NCBI RefSeq assembly: GCF_018224615.1
Contig: NZ_JAGTUK010000003.1
Location: 420,339 to 484,338, forward strand
Length of the DNA: 64,000 nt
Direction of reading: 5' to 3'
Source of the DNA: Microbacterium paraoxydans
Lineage (GTDB): Bacteria > Actinomycetota > Actinomycetes > Actinomycetales > Microbacteriaceae
Shown here in pieces: positions 20,152-28,858 of this stretch. Positions within the stretch are counted from its first letter, which is position 1. Each line of letters opens with the position of its first letter. Made by a program: the position numbers and the translations under genes. The notes below the pieces were generated by a model. It searched no databases. It saw only the letters and a list, made by a program, of their open reading frames with translations, and was not told where the DNA came from.

Positions 20152-21055
20152 CGCCAACCGTACCGTTCCCGAGGTCGACAGGGCTGCGGCCGCCCGTCGT
20201 GCCGTCGAACGCCGCCGCGCCCGCGCCTCGCTCAAGCGTGACCTCACGATGCGCGTCGTGACGCCGCAGACCGTGCTGCACCGTGCCACCGCCGACCCCG
20301 ATTCGGTCGAGGGATCGTTGCGCATCACCGACTTCCTCCTGGCGCTGCCGGCGATCGGGGCGGGCAAGCGCGACCGCGTGCTGGAGGAGCTGCGGATCTC
20401 GCCCGTGAAGCGGCTCGGCGGCCTGGGCGCGAGACAGCGCCGCGTGCTGGAGGAGTGGCTGGACGGCCGGTTCCCGCCGGCGACCCCTCGCGAGGCGCGC
20501 AGCCGGCTGCTGGTGCTGGCCGGTCCGACCGCGGTGGGCAAGGGCACGGTCGCGGCGCACATCCGCGAGAACAACCCGGAGATCCATCTGTCGGTGTCGG
20601 CGACCACCAGGCCGCCGCGCCCCGGCGAGGTCGACGGCGTGCACTACTACTTCGTGGACGACGCGGAGTTCGACCGCCTGATCGCCGACGGTGAGCTGCT
20701 GGAGTACGCGGTGGTGCACAACCGCTCGCGCTACGGCACGCCGCGGGCGCCGATCGACGCGGCACTCGCGGAGGGCAAGACGGTGCTGCTGGAGATCGAC
20801 CTCCAGGGCGCACGGCAGGTGCGGGCCGCTGAGCCGTCCGCGACGCTGATCTTCCTGCTGCCGCCGAGCTGGGACGAGCTCGTGCATCGTCTCGTCGGAC
20901 GGGGCACGGAGGACGCGGAGGAGAGGGCGCGTCGACTGCGCACCGCGAAGGTCGAGCTGGCGGCTCAGAACGAGTTCGACCACCTCGTCGTGAACGAGGA
21001 CGTCGCCACCGCTGCTCGCGAGGTCGTAGACTTGTCTACGAGCCCTGCGCGCTGA
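20144..21055 (+). CDS. gmk: Mycobacterial-IHF-like domain fused to guanylate kinase
   Basis: The C-terminal part (about residues 118-303) is guanylate kinase, GMP to GDP: P-loop GPTAVGKG at 127-134, then [26 protein letters not shown] and [11 protein letters not shown]. The first ~107 residues resemble mycobacterial integration host factor: a basic helix ([16 protein letters not shown]), [21 protein letters not shown], and [20 protein letters not shown], the helix-turn part that binds DNA in mIHF. In M. tuberculosis mihF and gmk are separate adjacent genes (Rv1388, Rv1389); here there is no stop between them. GTG 20144 overlaps pyrF. An internal GTG just before the P-loop could in principle give kinase alone, but it lacks a convincing ribosome-binding site. 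Confidence 0.93.
   Translation: MTDANRTVPEVDRAAAARRAVERRRARASLKRDLTMRVVTPQTVLHRATADPDSVEGSLRITDFLLALPAIGAGKRDRVLEELRISPVKRLGGLGARQRRVLEEWLDGRFPPATPREARSRLLVLAGPTAVGKGTVAAHIRENNPEIHLSVSATTRPPRPGEVDGVHYYFVDDAEFDRLIADGELLEYAVVHNRSRYGTPRAPIDAALAEGKTVLLEIDLQGARQVRAAEPSATLIFLLPPSWDELVHRLVGRGTEDAEERARRLRTAKVELAAQNEFDHLVVNEDVATAAREVVDLSTSPAR
21024..21041 (+). promoter_or_regulatory. 18-base dyad over a candidate rpoZ -10 box
   Basis: TCGTAGAC-TT-GTCTACGA is a perfect inverted repeat of 8 bases per arm with a 2-base centre, inside the 3' end of the gmk frame, 83 bases before rpoZ. It contains TAGACT (21027-21032), a good -10 match. The spacing suits an operator for a dimeric repressor rather than an RNA hairpin, since a 2-base loop is too small and no T-run follows. 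The binding protein is unknown. Confidence 0.5.
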
Positions 21056-21123
21056 CGCTTTCTTTGCGCGCCCGCAGCAACGTCTTCGCGACGATTCCCG
21101 TCGCCTGAACTGGAGGTCCCCCC

Positions 21124-21378
21124 ATGGCCGGACGCAACAACGGCATCATCGATCCCCCCATCGACAACCTGCTGGAGCGCGTCGACTCCAAGTACGAGCT
21201 CGTGATCTACGCCGCCAAGCGCGCGCGCCAGATCAACGACTACTACTCCGACCTGCACGAGGGAAACCTGTTCGACAACGTGGGCCCGCTCGTGGACTCG
21301 TCGGTCGAGGACAAGCCGCTCACCATCGCGCTGCACGAGATCAACGAGGACAAGCTCCGCCTGCGTCACGCGGAGTAA
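21124..21378 (+). CDS. rpoZ: RNA polymerase omega subunit
   Basis: Omega helps assemble and stabilise RNA polymerase by clamping the beta-prime subunit. The 84-residue protein has the family core in [26 protein letters not shown] and the short C-terminal tail typical of Actinobacteria. ATG 21124 has GGAGG upstream. A 68-base gap, a dyad with a -10-like box upstream and a hairpin downstream suggest it can be transcribed on its own. In many Actinobacteria coaBC follows rpoZ; here metK comes next. Confidence 0.95.
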   Translation: MAGRNNGIIDPPIDNLLERVDSKYELVIYAAKRARQINDYYSDLHEGNLFDNVGPLVDSSVEDKPLTIALHEINEDKLRLRHAE

Positions 21379-21384
21379 CTCGAC

Positions 21385-21416
21385 GACCGCGCCGCCCCGA
21401 CGTCGGTGGCGCGGTC
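21385..21416 (+). terminator. Intrinsic terminator after rpoZ
   Basis: A 12-base-pair stem (GACCGCGCCGCC with GGTGGCGCGGTC, one G-U pair) with an 8-base loop starts 7 bases after the rpoZ stop. No T-run follows, which is common in high-GC Actinobacteria. Confidence 0.65.
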
Positions 21417-21466
21417 CAGAATGGGTGCCACACCCTCCCACCGTCCGTCCCCGTTCTGGAGCATCG

Positions 21467-22660
21467 ATGAGCGCGCTGCGTCTGTTCACGTCCGAGTCCG
21501 TCACCGAAGGGCACCCGGACAAGATCTGCGACCAGATCTCGGACAGCATCCTCGACGGTCTGCTCGCGAAAGACCCCGGGTCGCGCGTCGCGGTCGAGAC
21601 TCTGGTCACGACCGGACTGGTGCACGTCGCGGGAGAGATCCGCACCGACGCCTACGTCGACATCCCGACGATCGTGCGGCAGGTCGTCAACGGGATCGGC
21701 TACACGTCGTCCGACACCGGTTTCGACGGCGACTCGTGCGGCGTGAGCGTGTCGGTGGGGGAGCAGTCCAGCGACATCGCCCACGGCGTCGACAACGCCC
21801 AGGAGCACCGTGACGGCTCGTCGGTCGATCCGCTCGACGGACTGGGCGCGGGCGACCAGGGGATCATGTTCGGCTTCGCGACGAACGAGACGCCGCAGCT
21901 GATGCCGATGGCGGCCTGGACCGCGCACCGGATCGCCGAGCGGCTCACCGAGGTGCGACGCAGCGGACTGCTGCCGTTCCTCCGCCCGGACGGCAAGACC
22001 CAGGTCACGCTCGGCTACGAGGGCTTCACGCCCAAGACCATCGACGCGGTGGTCCTGTCGACGCAGCACAACCCCGACATCTCGCAGGACGAGCTGAAGG
22101 CGCAGGTGCGCGAGCACGTGATCGACCCCGTCCTCGAGACGACCGGGCTGGCGCTCGACGACGTGACCTACTACGTCAACCCGGCGGGACCGTTCGTGAC
22201 GGGTGGCCCGAAGGGCGATGCCGGCCTCACCGGCCGCAAGATCATCATCGACACGTACGGCGGTGCCGCGCGACACGGTGGTGGGGCGTTCAGCGGCAAG
22301 GACCCGTCGAAGGTCGACCGCTCCGGTGCGTATGCCACGCGCTGGGTCGCGAAGAACGCCGTCGCGGCGGGCCTGGCCGACCGGCTCGAGGTGCAGGTCG
22401 CGTATGCGATCGGTGTCGCGCGTCCGGTCGGGCTCTACGTCGAGACCTTCGGCACCGGGCGGGTCTCCGACGAGGTCATCACCCGAGCGATCGAGGACGT
22501 GTTCGACCTGCGCCCGCAGGCGATCATCGAGCAGCTCGACCTGCTGCGGCCGATCTACGCGCAGACGGCTGCGTACGGACACTTCGGTCGCGAGCTCCCC
22601 GACTTCACGTGGGAGCGCACCGACCGCGCCGACGAGCTGCGCCGCGCTGCCGGGCTCTGA
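21467..22660 (+). CDS. metK: S-adenosylmethionine synthetase
   Basis: It makes S-adenosylmethionine from methionine and ATP, releasing phosphate and pyrophosphate. The 397-residue protein carries [19 protein letters not shown], the ATP-binding [15 protein letters not shown] and the glycine-rich P-loop [17 protein letters not shown] take ATG 21467 (preceded by CTGGAG) as the start; an upstream in-frame ATG at 21425 would add 14 residues without family similarity. It begins a new unit after the rpoZ terminator, followed 16 bases later by priA. Confidence 0.97.
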   Translation: MSALRLFTSESVTEGHPDKICDQISDSILDGLLAKDPGSRVAVETLVTTGLVHVAGEIRTDAYVDIPTIVRQVVNGIGYTSSDTGFDGDSCGVSVSVGEQSSDIAHGVDNAQEHRDGSSVDPLDGLGAGDQGIMFGFATNETPQLMPMAAWTAHRIAERLTEVRRSGLLPFLRPDGKTQVTLGYEGFTPKTIDAVVLSTQHNPDISQDELKAQVREHVIDPVLETTGLALDDVTYYVNPAGPFVTGGPKGDAGLTGRKIIIDTYGGAARHGGGAFSGKDPSKVDRSGAYATRWVAKNAVAAGLADRLEVQVAYAIGVARPVGLYVETFGTGRVSDEVITRAIEDVFDLRPQAIIEQLDLLRPIYAQTAAYGHFGRELPDFTWERTDRADELRRAAGL

Positions 22661-22676
22661 TGGGGCCGCGGTCCTG

Positions 22677-24635
22677 ATGTCTCCCGAGAGCCGTCGCATC
22701 GCGCGCGTGCTTCTCGACTCTCCGCTGCCGCAGCTCGACCGGCTGTTCGACTACGCCCTGCCCCCCGAGCTCGGCCCCGTCGAGCCCGGAGTGCGGGTGA
22801 AGGTGCCGCTGCGCACGGCGGGTCGCGTGGTGGACGGCTACGTGGTGGAGGTCGATGTCGAGAGCGACGCGGAACGCCCGCTGTCCGAGGTGGAGAGCGT
22901 GGTGTCGGACGTCTCGGTGCTGCCCGATCGGCTGTACCGTCTGGCCCGCCGGGTGGCGGACCGTGCCGCAGGTTCGGCATCCGATGTGCTCCGGCTCGTG
23001 ATCCCGAAGCGGCAGGTTCGCGTGGAGAAGGCGTGGCGCGGTGACGCTCCGGTCCTCACCCCCAGCACCGAACAGGTGGCCGAAGCGGAGCGTGTGCTCG
23101 GCGCGTACGACGGTCTGGTCGCGGTGCTCGATGAGGGGGCCCGCGCCGCGGTGGAGGCGATCCCGCAGCTGGACGACGGCACGCCCGGGTGGGCCCGGCT
23201 GCTCGCGGCGGCTGCGGCGCGCACTCTGTCCGCCGGGCGTTCGACGATCCTGGTGGTGCCCGATCACCGCGATCTCGACCGTGTTCTCGCGGCGCTCGAG
23301 ACGCTGGTGCCGTCCGAGGCGGTGGTGCGGCACGACTCGCGACAGCCGAACCCCGACCGCTACCGCGCCTTCCTGCGCACGCTGGAGGACGCGCCGTGCA
23401 TCGTCGTGGGAAACCGCTCCGCCGTGTACGCGCCGGTCACGGCGGGCCTGGTCGTGGTGTGGGACGACGGAGACCCCCTGCTGGGCGAGCCGCTGGCCCC
23501 GTACGTGAACGCGCGCGACGCCGCCCTGCTGCGACAGGAGTCGGAGGGCTCCGCGCTGCTGTTCGCCGGGCACACCCGCACCACGGAGGTCGAACGGCTC
23601 GTGGCGCACGGATGGCTGCGCGACGTCCGGGCCGCCCGCCGCGTGCTGCCGCGTGTGCAGCTGAGCACACCGCAGGAGCTGGAGCGTCCGGCCGCGCAGC
23701 GCCTGCCGTCCTCCGCGTTCCTGGCGGCCAGGACGGCGGCGGCGGAGGGTCCGGTGCTCGTGCAGGTGTCGCGTCCGGGCTTCTCCCCGTCGCTCGTGTG
23801 CGCCGACTGTCGCACGCCCGCGCGCTGCGCCCACTGCGGCGGTCCGCTGGGTGCACGGCATCGCGGTGCCGTCCCGGTGTGCGGCTGGTGCGGACGTGGG
23901 GCGAGCGCGTGGACGTGTCCCGTCTGCTCCTCGCCACGACTGCGCCTGGCGTCGTCGGGGAGCGAGCGGACCGCGGAGGAGCTCGGGCGGGCCTTTCCCG
24001 GCGTGCGCGTGATCGTCGCGGACGGCAGCCACCCCGTCGACCGCGTCGACGCGCGACCGGCGCTCGTGGTGGCCACCCGTGGTGCGGAGCCGCTGGCGGA
24101 CGGCGGCTACCGCGCGGTGGTGCTGCTCGACGGGCCCCGGATGCTGCAGTCACCCGACCTGAGGATCGGGGAAGCGTGTCTGCGGTGGTGGTCGAACGCC
24201 GCGGCTCTCGCCGCCCCGGGCGCTCCGGTGCACCTGGTCGGTGTGGACGGCGCGGTCGCGAAGGCGCTCGCGACGTGGAACCAGGCCGGCTACGCGCGCT
24301 CGGAACTGGAGAACCGTGCGCCGCTGCACATGCCGCCCACCGCCCGCGTCGCGCTGGTGGAGGGCACCTCGGCCGCGGTGGCCCGTGCTCTCGCGGCGCT
24401 CGGGGAGCTGTCGCTCCCGCCGGATGCGGTCCTCGGTCCGGTGCCGGTCGAGAGTGACGACGACCCTCCGCGCGTGCGCGCGCTGGTCCGGTTCGACTAC
24501 GGCGCCGGGCTGCGTGTGGCGACCGCTCTGCGCGCGGCCGTGGTCGCGGAGGCCGTCAACGGGCGACGCGGTCGGGCCCGTGCTGCCCGGAGCGCGCTCA
24601 CGGTACGCCTCGATATCCTCGATCCAGAGCTCTGA
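22677..24635 (+). CDS. priA: PriA-like primosomal protein with eroded ATPase motifs
   Basis: PriA restarts stalled replication forks. The 652-residue product has the N-terminal 3'-DNA-binding domain (LDSPLPQLDRLFDYALPPEL) and the paired zinc sites, CADC, CAHC, CGWC and CPVC, between about residues 378 and 425. The helicase motifs are changed: where Walker A GxxGxGKT belongs I read DDGTPGWARLLAAAAA, and where DEEH belongs VVWDDGDPLLGE. So ATP-driven unwinding looks lost while DNA and protein contacts may remain. Actinobacterial homologues such as Rv1402 share this pattern as far as I recall. ATG 22677 follows metK closely. Confidence 0.85.
   Translation: MSPESRRIARVLLDSPLPQLDRLFDYALPPELGPVEPGVRVKVPLRTAGRVVDGYVVEVDVESDAERPLSEVESVVSDVSVLPDRLYRLARRVADRAAGSASDVLRLVIPKRQVRVEKAWRGDAPVLTPSTEQVAEAERVLGAYDGLVAVLDEGARAAVEAIPQLDDGTPGWARLLAAAAARTLSAGRSTILVVPDHRDLDRVLAALETLVPSEAVVRHDSRQPNPDRYRAFLRTLEDAPCIVVGNRSAVYAPVTAGLVVVWDDGDPLLGEPLAPYVNARDAALLRQESEGSALLFAGHTRTTEVERLVAHGWLRDVRAARRVLPRVQLSTPQELERPAAQRLPSSAFLAARTAAAEGPVLVQVSRPGFSPSLVCADCRTPARCAHCGGPLGARHRGAVPVCGWCGRGASAWTCPVCSSPRLRLASSGSERTAEELGRAFPGVRVIVADGSHPVDRVDARPALVVATRGAEPLADGGYRAVVLLDGPRMLQSPDLRIGEACLRWWSNAAALAAPGAPVHLVGVDGAVAKALATWNQAGYARSELENRAPLHMPPTARVALVEGTSAAVARALAALGELSLPPDAVLGPVPVESDDDPPRVRALVRFDYGAGLRVATALRAAVVAEAVNGRRGRARAARSALTVRLDILDPEL
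24614..24619 (+). promoter_or_regulatory. Possible -10 box before fmt
   Basis: TATCCT at the 3' end of priA, 34 bases before the fmt start and upstream of its GGAGAA ribosome-binding site. It fits TANNNT but could be chance. Confidence 0.35.
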
Positions 24636-24653
24636 CCCTTCCGGAGAACCTTC

Positions 24654-25571
24654 ATGCGCCTCGTCTTCGCCGGCACGCCTGCCGCTGCCGTGCCCACGCT
24701 TCGCCGCCTCGCTGCGGAGCACGATATCGCCGCGGTGGTCACGCGACCCGACGCACCGTTGGGCCGCAAGCGGGTGCTGACCCCGTCACCGGTGGCGCAG
24801 ACCGCCGACGAACTGGGGTTGCCGATCATCCGGGCGGCCCGGCTGGATGACACGGCGACCGCGGAGATCGCCGCCCTCCGGCCCGAGCTGGGTGTGATCG
24901 TCGCATATGGCGGCCTCGTGCGCGAGCCGCTGCTGTCTACGCCCACCGCCGGATGGATCAACCTGCACTTCTCGCTGTTGCCGGCCTGGCGTGGTGCGGC
25001 TCCCGTGCAGCGGGCGCTGATCGCGGGGGACGACGTGCTGGGCGCGAGCGTGTTCCAGCTGGTGCCGGAGCTCGACGCCGGCGATGTGTTCGCGACCAGG
25101 GTCGTGGACGTGCCGGCGACCGCGACCGCCGGTGAGGCCCTGGAGGCGCTGGCTCTCGACGGTGCGGAGCTGACGGCCGAGGTCGTGGCGGCGATCGCGG
25201 CGGGCGAGGCGCGTGCGGTGCCGCAGGACGGCGAGCCGACGTTCGCGGCCAAGCTGAGCCTCGCTGACGGGCTGCTCGACTTCACGGAGCCGTTGCCGTC
25301 CGTCTACGCGCGGTTCCGCGGGGTGACCCCGGAGCCCGGTGCCCACACGACGGTGGACGGTCAGCGCGTGAAGATCCTGGCGGCGGAACCGGCCGTCGAC
25401 GCCGAGCCTCTGGCTCCCGGGGTGCTCTCCGGCACGCGCTCGGGGCTGCTGATCGGCACGGCGTCCGCTCCGCTGGCCGTGACCAGGGTGCAGCCGGCGG
25501 GCAAGGGAGCCATGAACGCGGCCGACTGGTGGCGCGGGCTGCAGGGCGGGGAACGGAGGGCGGGATCATGA
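24654..25571 (+). CDS. fmt: Methionyl-tRNA formyltransferase
   Basis: It formylates initiator Met-tRNA with 10-formyl-tetrahydrofolate. The 305-residue protein has the N-terminal formyltransferase domain with MRLVFAGTPAAAVP and the catalytic segment NLHFSLLPAWRGAAPVQRA (Asn/His triad region), and a C-terminal OB-like domain ending AMNAADWWRG. GGAGAA stands 9 bases before ATG 24654. Its stop overlaps rsmB by 4 bases; fmt-rsmB pairing is widespread in bacteria. Confidence 0.96.
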   Translation: MRLVFAGTPAAAVPTLRRLAAEHDIAAVVTRPDAPLGRKRVLTPSPVAQTADELGLPIIRAARLDDTATAEIAALRPELGVIVAYGGLVREPLLSTPTAGWINLHFSLLPAWRGAAPVQRALIAGDDVLGASVFQLVPELDAGDVFATRVVDVPATATAGEALEALALDGAELTAEVVAAIAAGEARAVPQDGEPTFAAKLSLADGLLDFTEPLPSVYARFRGVTPEPGAHTTVDGQRVKILAAEPAVDAEPLAPGVLSGTRSGLLIGTASAPLAVTRVQPAGKGAMNAADWWRGLQGGERRAGS

Positions 25572-27034
25572 GCGCCCAGGAGCGCGAGCAGCGCCCGGGC
25601 GCGCGGAGACCGCGGCCCACGGCGGGGACGGGGGACCGCGGACCCCGTCGCACGGTGCAGCCGGCGCGGCTCGTGGCCTACGACGTGCTGCGGGCGGTGT
25701 CCGACTCCGACGCCTATGCCAACCTGGTGCTCCCGCCGACGATCGCGGACGCGGGCCTGACCCCGCAGGACGCGGCCCTCGCCACCGAACTCACCTACGG
25801 CACGCTGCGTCGTCGTGGCACCTACGACGCGGTGATCGCGGCCGCGGCGGACCGGGACACATCCTCGATCGATCCGGTCGTGCTGGATGCACTGCGCCTG
25901 GCGGTGCACCAGCTCCTCGCCACCAGGGTCGCCTCCCACGCGGCCGTGAACGAGTCGGTGAACCTCGTGGCGACGCGGACGGGGCGCGGCGCGGCGAGCT
26001 TCGCGAACGCGGTGCTGCGCCGGATCGCGCGCGAGTCGCCCGGGCAGTGGCTGGAGCGCGTGGAGGCCGAGGCGCGGTCGGACGACGAGCGGCTGGCGCT
26101 CCGGGCGGCGCATCCGGTGTGGGTCATCCGGGCGCTGCGGCGCGCGCTGGCCGCTGAGGGCAGGGTCGAGGAGCTGGACGCTCTGCTGGAGGCCGACAAC
26201 GCGTCGCCCGAGGTCACCCTGGTGGCGCTGCCCGGACTCGCGGAGCCGGGCGAGCCCCGCCGGCCCTATGCCCCCACCGCGTTCGCGTCTCCGGGTGGCG
26301 ACCCGCGGCGTCCGGTTGCGGAGTCGGGCGGAGCGGTGCGCGTGCAGGACGAGGGCTCGCAGCTGGTCGCGCTCGCGTTGGCCGAGGCGACACCGATCCG
26401 GGCGGGGGAGCGCTGGCTCGACCTGTGCGCCGGTCCGGGTGGCAAGACCGCACTGCTGGCGGCGATCGCGCGCGAGCACGAGGTCGTGCTGGAGGCCAAC
26501 GAGGTCGTGCCGACGCGCGCACGCCTGGTGCGGAAGGCCTTGCGTGCGGTGCCGGGTGACGTGACCGTGCACGAGCGTGACGGCAGGGAGCTGGCGCGTG
26601 AGCATCGCGGCGCGTTCGACCGCATCCTCGTGGACGCGCCGTGCACCGGGCTCGGTGCGCTGCGGCGTCGTCCGGAGGCGCGGTGGCGCAAGACTCCTGC
26701 CGACGTGGCCGAGCTCGTGCCGCTGCAGGTGGAGCTGTTGTCCGCGGCGCTCGACGCGCTCGCCCCGGGCGGCATCGTCGCGTACGTCACGTGTTCGCCG
26801 CATCTGGCCGAGACGACCGGGGTCGTGCAGGAAGTCCTGCGCGATCGTCCTGGTGTCGTGGAGCTGGACGCGCGACGGGTGGTGCGCGAGGTGTCCCGCT
26901 CGCCGATCGACCTCGCGGATGATGGTCGTGCCGCGTCGGGCAGTGCCCAGCTGTGGCCGCACCGTCACGGCACCGACGCCATGTTCCTCGCGCTGCTGCA
27001 GCGCACGGACGACGACACCGAACGGAAGGACTGA
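25568..27034 (+). CDS. rsmB: 16S rRNA (cytosine-967-C5)-methyltransferase RsmB
   Basis: It methylates C967 of 16S rRNA using S-adenosylmethionine. In the 488-residue protein an Arg/Pro-rich N-terminal tail precedes a NusB-like RNA-binding domain (from about residue 30) and a Rossmann methyltransferase domain. The SAM loop is LCAGPGGKTALLAAIA from residue 286; the two family cysteines are Cys359 in DAPCTGLGALRRRPE and the nucleophile-type Cys409 in TCSPHLAETT. ATG 25568 overlaps the fmt stop, deciding the start against a longer in-frame option. Confidence 0.95.
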   Translation: MSAQEREQRPGARRPRPTAGTGDRGPRRTVQPARLVAYDVLRAVSDSDAYANLVLPPTIADAGLTPQDAALATELTYGTLRRRGTYDAVIAAAADRDTSSIDPVVLDALRLAVHQLLATRVASHAAVNESVNLVATRTGRGAASFANAVLRRIARESPGQWLERVEAEARSDDERLALRAAHPVWVIRALRRALAAEGRVEELDALLEADNASPEVTLVALPGLAEPGEPRRPYAPTAFASPGGDPRRPVAESGGAVRVQDEGSQLVALALAEATPIRAGERWLDLCAGPGGKTALLAAIAREHEVVLEANEVVPTRARLVRKALRAVPGDVTVHERDGRELAREHRGAFDRILVDAPCTGLGALRRRPEARWRKTPADVAELVPLQVELLSAALDALAPGGIVAYVTCSPHLAETTGVVQEVLRDRPGVVELDARRVVREVSRSPIDLADDGRAASGSAQLWPHRHGTDAMFLALLQRTDDDTERKD

Positions 27035-27038
27035 GACC

Positions 27039-27719
27039 GTGGAGCTCCCCACCGCACCGCGCATCAACCCGAGCATCCTCGCCGCCGACTTCGTGAACAT
27101 GCAGGCGGAGCTCGCCCGCATCGCGACAGCCGACTTCGCGCATGTCGACGTGATGGACAACCACTTCGTGCCCAACCTCACGTTCGGCCCGCAGATGGTG
27201 CAGCGCATCCAGGAGACGAGCCCTGTCCCGCTCGATGTGCACCTGATGATCACGGACCCGGATCGTTGGGCTCCCGGCTACGCGGAGCTGGGCGCGGCGA
27301 GCGTGACCTTCCACCTGGAGGCGGCGGGCGATCCGGTGACCCTGGCACGTCGGCTGCGGGACATCGGCGCTCGTGCCGGCGTCGCGGTCAAGCCGGGCAC
27401 GCCGGTGGAGGGGCTGTTCCCCGTGCTCGACGAGTTCGACCAGATCCTGGTGATGACGGTGGAGCCGGGCTTCGGCGGCCAGGGTTTCATGCCGGAGACG
27501 ATGCCGAAGCTGCGCGCCCTCGCCGACGAGGCGCGGCGCCGCGGATCCCGGGTGTGGCTCCAGGTCGATGGGGGGATCTCGGACGACACGATCGCGCAGG
27601 CGGCTGCCGCGGGGGCCGACACCTTCGTCGCCGGCTCGGCCGTGTACGGCCAGGATGACGTGGAAGCGGCCGTCGCACGGCTCAGGCACCTCGCGCGAGC
27701 CGCTAGCCTGGAATCGTGA
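27039..27719 (+). CDS. rpe: Ribulose-phosphate 3-epimerase
   Basis: It interconverts ribulose 5-phosphate and xylulose 5-phosphate in the pentose phosphate pathway. The 226-residue TIM-barrel protein has [49 protein letters not shown] and [10 protein letters not shown], covering the metal ligands and phosphate loop. GTG 27039 is 4 bases after rsmB with GGAAGGA upstream; a longer in-frame extension lies inside rsmB and is rejected. The stop overlaps hisE. Confidence 0.97.
   Translation: MELPTAPRINPSILAADFVNMQAELARIATADFAHVDVMDNHFVPNLTFGPQMVQRIQETSPVPLDVHLMITDPDRWAPGYAELGAASVTFHLEAAGDPVTLARRLRDIGARAGVAVKPGTPVEGLFPVLDEFDQILVMTVEPGFGGQGFMPETMPKLRALADEARRRGSRVWLQVDGGISDDTIAQAAAAGADTFVAGSAVYGQDDVEAAVARLRHLARAASLES
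27704..27709 (+). promoter_or_regulatory. Leaderless-type -10 box for hisE
   Basis: TAGCCT ends 6 bases before GTG 27716, and no ribosome-binding site is present. A transcript starting at the GTG would be leaderless, letting the his genes be expressed separately from rpe. Confidence 0.5.
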
Positions 27720-27979
27720 AGACTTTCGACGAGCTGTTCGCCGAGCTCAGCGTCACGGCCGAGACCCGCCCGGAGGGGTCGGGCACGGTCGCGGAGCTCG
27801 ACGGCGGCGTGCACACGATCGGCAAGAAGATCGTGGAGGAGGCCGCCGAGGTGTGGATGGCGGCAGAGTACGAGTCCGACGAGGCGGCCGCGGAGGAGAT
27901 CTCGCAGCTGCTGTACCACCTGCAGGTGATGATGCTCGCGAAGGGCCTCACCCTGCAGGACGTCTACCGACATCTCTGA
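27716..27979 (+). CDS. hisE: Phosphoribosyl-ATP pyrophosphatase
   Basis: It hydrolyses phosphoribosyl-ATP to phosphoribosyl-AMP, the second histidine step. At 87 residues it is the stand-alone MazG-like enzyme. The metal-binding segment is [31 protein letters not shown], with the EExxE and ExxD-type acidic residues. It overlaps the rpe stop (GTGA) and is followed 39 bases later by hisG, the same pairing as in mycobacteria. Confidence 0.95.
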   Translation: MKTFDELFAELSVTAETRPEGSGTVAELDGGVHTIGKKIVEEAAEVWMAAEYESDEAAAEEISQLLYHLQVMMLAKGLTLQDVYRHL

Positions 27980-28018
27980 TGCGCTCCGCTCCCACTCCTT
28001 CGAACTGAAAGCCGTTTC

Positions 28019-28858
28019 ATGCTGCGCATCGCCGTTCCCAACAAGGGCTCGCTGTCCGAGACCGCCGCCGAGATGCTCGCGGAGGCGGGCTACGCCGGCC
28101 GCCGCGACCCCAAGACCCTGCACGTCGTCGACACCGAGAACGATGTCGAGTTCTTCTTCCTGCGTCCGCGCGACATCGCGACGTACGTCGCCTCCGGCGC
28201 GCTCGACGTGGGCATCACCGGACGCGACCTGCTGCTCGACGTGCAGCAGCCGGCGCGTGAGATCGAGCAGCTCGGCTTCGGCGCGTCCACGTTCCGCTTC
28301 GCAGGCCCTCCCGGTCGCTTTTCCGCCATCGAGGATCTTGATGGCGTACGCGTCGCCTCCGCGTATCCGGGCCTGGTCGGGTCGTTCCTGCGCGAGCACG
28401 GGGTGAATGCCGAGCTCGTCCAGCTCGACGGTGCCGTGGAGTCGGCGGTGCGGCTCGGTGTCGCGGACGCCGTGGCCGACGTGGTCTCGACCGGCACCAC
28501 GCTGCGTCAGGCGGGCCTGGAGATCTTCGGGCCGGTGATCCTGGAGTCCGAGGCAGTACTGATCAGTCGTCCGGGCGACGCGGAGGGCGTCGACACGCTG
28601 CTGCGTCGGCTGCGTGGCGTGATGGTGGCGCGCCGCTACGTGCTCCTCGACTACGACCTCCCGACCGAGCTGGTGGACCAGGCGGTCGCGATCGCGCCGG
28701 GGCGAGAGTCCGCGACGATCTCCCCGCTGCGCGATCCCGCCTGGGTGGCCGTGCGCGTGATGATCCCGCGCCGCCGGGTGAACCAGGTGATGGACGATCT
28801 CTACGCCCTGGGGGCGCGGGCGATCCTCGTCACCGCGATCCACGCGGCGAGGCTCTGA
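28019..28858 (+). CDS. hisG: ATP phosphoribosyltransferase, long form
   Basis: It joins ATP and PRPP, the first and feedback-controlled step of histidine synthesis. The 279-residue protein has the long-form layout: catalytic part starting [23 protein letters not shown] loop [17 protein letters not shown], and a C-terminal ACT-like regulatory domain from about residue 205 that binds histidine in characterised members. No separate hisZ is needed for this form. One base of its TGA is shared with the hisF ATG. Confidence 0.96.
   Translation: MLRIAVPNKGSLSETAAEMLAEAGYAGRRDPKTLHVVDTENDVEFFFLRPRDIATYVASGALDVGITGRDLLLDVQQPAREIEQLGFGASTFRFAGPPGRFSAIEDLDGVRVASAYPGLVGSFLREHGVNAELVQLDGAVESAVRLGVADAVADVVSTGTTLRQAGLEIFGPVILESEAVLISRPGDAEGVDTLLRRLRGVMVARRYVLLDYDLPTELVDQAVAIAPGRESATISPLRDPAWVAVRVMIPRRRVNQVMDDLYALGARAILVTAIHAARL

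Noticed and set aside
20440..20520. Separate start for guanylate kinase inside the fused gene
   Set aside because: The available GTG codons lack a proper ribosome-binding site and the frame is continuous from the mIHF part.
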